DNA of 64,000 nt, taken from Methanoculleus sp. 7T (GTDB lineage: Archaea; Halobacteriota; Methanomicrobia; Methanomicrobiales; Methanoculleaceae). Each line of letters starts with the position of its first letter. Position 1 is the stretch's first letter. The notes under the pieces are model-generated. The model had not been told where the DNA came from, ran no database searches, and saw nothing but the letters and a program-made list of their open reading frames with translations. Position numbers and translations under genes: made by a program. Where the stretch lies: positions 372,001-436,000 of the forward strand of contig NZ_JALPRP010000002.1 of NCBI RefSeq assembly GCF_023195915.1. The letters are read 5' to 3'. This document shows positions 63,107-64,000 of this stretch, one piece after another.

Positions 63107-63133
63107 AGTGTTGCAGCTGGAAAGTGCAACACT
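63107..63133. promoter_or_regulatory. Hairpin/operator-like inverted repeat upstream of the metal ATPase
   Basis: AGTGTTGCA and TGCAACACT pair perfectly across a nine-base spacer. It lies 23 bases before the GTG at 63156 and downstream of a TATA-like TATCTTTTATG near 63047-63057. A metal-responsive repressor site or an RNA hairpin is plausible. Confidence 0.45.
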
Positions 63134-63155
63134 CCAGGATACCGGGAGGCCGGTC

Positions 63156-64000
63156 GTGCACGAGCATGAGGAGTGCCCCTCCTGCCCCCGCTGCCGTGCC
63201 GGGGTCTGCGAGATCCACAGGCCGGTCGTCGACCGCCGCGAGGTCGCGGTCTTCGCGGTCGCGGGGCTCCTCCTTGCGGCAGGAGTATACGTCGAGTATT
63301 TCACTCCGTATCCCCCCGCAGGAACACTCCTGCTGCTCGCCGCCGCAGTCGTATCCGGCTACGACGTCCTGAAGGCCGGGCTCCTCGCCCTCATCCGGTT
63401 CAGGTTCAACATCGCCGTGCTCATCTCGATCGCGGCGGCGGGCGCGTTCCTGACCGCCAACCCCGCCGAGGGAGCAATCGTCCTCTACCTCTACGCCATC
63501 GCCGAGTTCTTGGAGGAGTATGCGGCCGGGAGAGCGCAGCGCTCGATCGCATCGCTCCTTGAGATCGCGCCGCAGACGGCCCGGGTCCGGCGGGACGGCG
63601 GGGAGGTGACCGTCCCTGTCGGCGACGTCGGCGTGGGAGAGACCGTGATCGTCAGGCCGGGCGATACGGTCCCGCTTGACGGCACCGTCACTGCCGGCGC
63701 TTCCTCGGTCGACCAGGCACCGATCACGGGAGAGAGCGTCCCGGCGGCAAAGGGTATCGGGGACGAGGTTTACGCCGGGACCCGAAACGTGGAAGGCTAC
63801 ATGGAAGTTCGGGTGACGAAGCGGGAAGAGGAGAGCACGATAGCACGCGTCGTGGCCTTGGTCGCGGAGGCCCAGGCGCACACCTCCCCCACCGAGGCGT
63901 TCATCGAACGGTTCTCCCGCTACTATACGCCGGCGGTCATCCTCGTCGCCGGGCTCCTCGTCGTGGTCCCGCCGCTCGCCTTCGGCGTCCCGTTCCTCGA
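63156..64000 (+). CDS. Heavy-metal-transporting P1B-type ATPase, N-terminal part (partial)
   Basis: The gene runs off the right edge; 281 codons are present. It starts MHEHEECPSCPRCRAGVC, with cysteines at 7, 10, 13 and 18 that form a likely metal site in place of an HMA domain. Then come membrane segments ([65 protein letters not shown]), and the actuator domain with VDQAPITGESVPAAKG. FIERFSRYYTPAVIL is typical of Zn/Cd/Co exporters. The GTG start is supported by GGGAGG six bases upstream. The CPC and DKTGT motifs lie outside the window. Confidence 0.88.
   Translation, partial: MHEHEECPSCPRCRAGVCEIHRPVVDRREVAVFAVAGLLLAAGVYVEYFTPYPPAGTLLLLAAAVVSGYDVLKAGLLALIRFRFNIAVLISIAAAGAFLTANPAEGAIVLYLYAIAEFLEEYAAGRAQRSIASLLEIAPQTARVRRDGGEVTVPVGDVGVGETVIVRPGDTVPLDGTVTAGASSVDQAPITGESVPAAKGIGDEVYAGTRNVEGYMEVRVTKREEESTIARVVALVAEAQAHTSPTEAFIERFSRYYTPAVILVAGLLVVVPPLAFGVPFL

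Noticed and set aside
63084-63881. 265-codon minus-strand frame over the metal ATPase start
   Set aside because: The plus strand encodes P1B ATPase membrane segments and TGES, so the minus frame is a shadow.

Overview
This 64 kb window comes from a methanogenic archaeon of the order Methanomicrobiales, most likely Methanoculleus or a close relative. The pointers are an archaeal proteasome-activating nucleotidase and MBF1 pair, a form III RuBisCO, a TfuA/YcaO pair of the kind that thioamidates methyl-coenzyme M reductase, archaeal families (UPF0200, DUF5591), high GC coding DNA, and AT-rich TATA boxes about 25-30 nt upstream of many start codons, which suggests leaderless or short-leader mRNAs. 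The genus is inferred from gene content, not from a marker gene search. No rRNA, tRNA or CRISPR array was recognised.

Layout. 1-2.2 kb: the 5' end of an aromatic-pathway aldolase, then divergent mbf1 and pan. 2.3-4.3 kb: class I fructose-bisphosphate aldolase and a predicted PPi-dependent phosphofructokinase. 4.5-8.9 kb: a polar amino acid ABC importer (permease, ATPase, permease, separate binding protein) around a DMT transporter with a histidine-rich tail. 9-11.3 kb: a DUF2795 protein, a glycerophosphodiesterase and a Thr/Glu-rich surface protein. 11.6-18.2 kb: a six-gene operon (UPF0200 kinase, TIM-barrel protein, RNase Z, MgtE-like transporter, PhoU/TrkA-C protein, DHH phosphoesterase). 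18.3-22.7 kb: NrdG-type activase, ThiC, a flavin-binding protein and an ABC exporter. 22.8-36.1 kb: a carbon-metabolism island of bacterial-type enzymes (ATP-type PFK, PGK, phosphoglycerate mutase, GAPDH, D-2-hydroxyacid dehydrogenase, PEP synthase), interrupted by a P-type H+-ATPase and ending in a YHS/alpha-glucan phosphorylase fusion. 36.1-37.3 kb: a frameshifted TnpB element. 37.5-43.8 kb: a PAS sensor, rubrerythrin-like protein, DUF5591 protein, RuBisCO and a small HTH/membrane pair. 44.4-47.7 kb: a thiF-moaD-moaE-ycaO-tfuA operon. 47.9-57.7 kb: a FemAB-like acyltransferase, a PIN protein, an ABC transporter with a NEW3-domain surface protein, and several secreted or membrane proteins. 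57.9-62.9 kb: a histidine kinase and a second PAS sensor. 63.2 kb to the end: the start of a heavy-metal P-type ATPase.

How the genes work together. Glucan phosphorylase, two PFKs with different predicted phosphoryl donors, aldolase, GAPDH, PGK, PGM, PEP synthase and a lactate-dehydrogenase-like enzyme would cover most of a route between storage glucan and pyruvate or lactate. Triose-phosphate isomerase, enolase and the hexose-phosphate steps are not in the window. The thiF-moaD-moaE-ycaO-tfuA operon joins a sulfur-carrier system to a thioamidation pair. A TTCGTA-N4-TACGAA dyad upstream of the rubrerythrin-like gene resembles the operator type of the methanogen redox regulator MsvR.

The most unusual non-coding content is a family of modular GC-rich hairpin repeats in the long intergenic gaps. 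Two copies share an identical 99-bp block. A related 46-bp tandem array shows compensatory changes in its hairpin stems.
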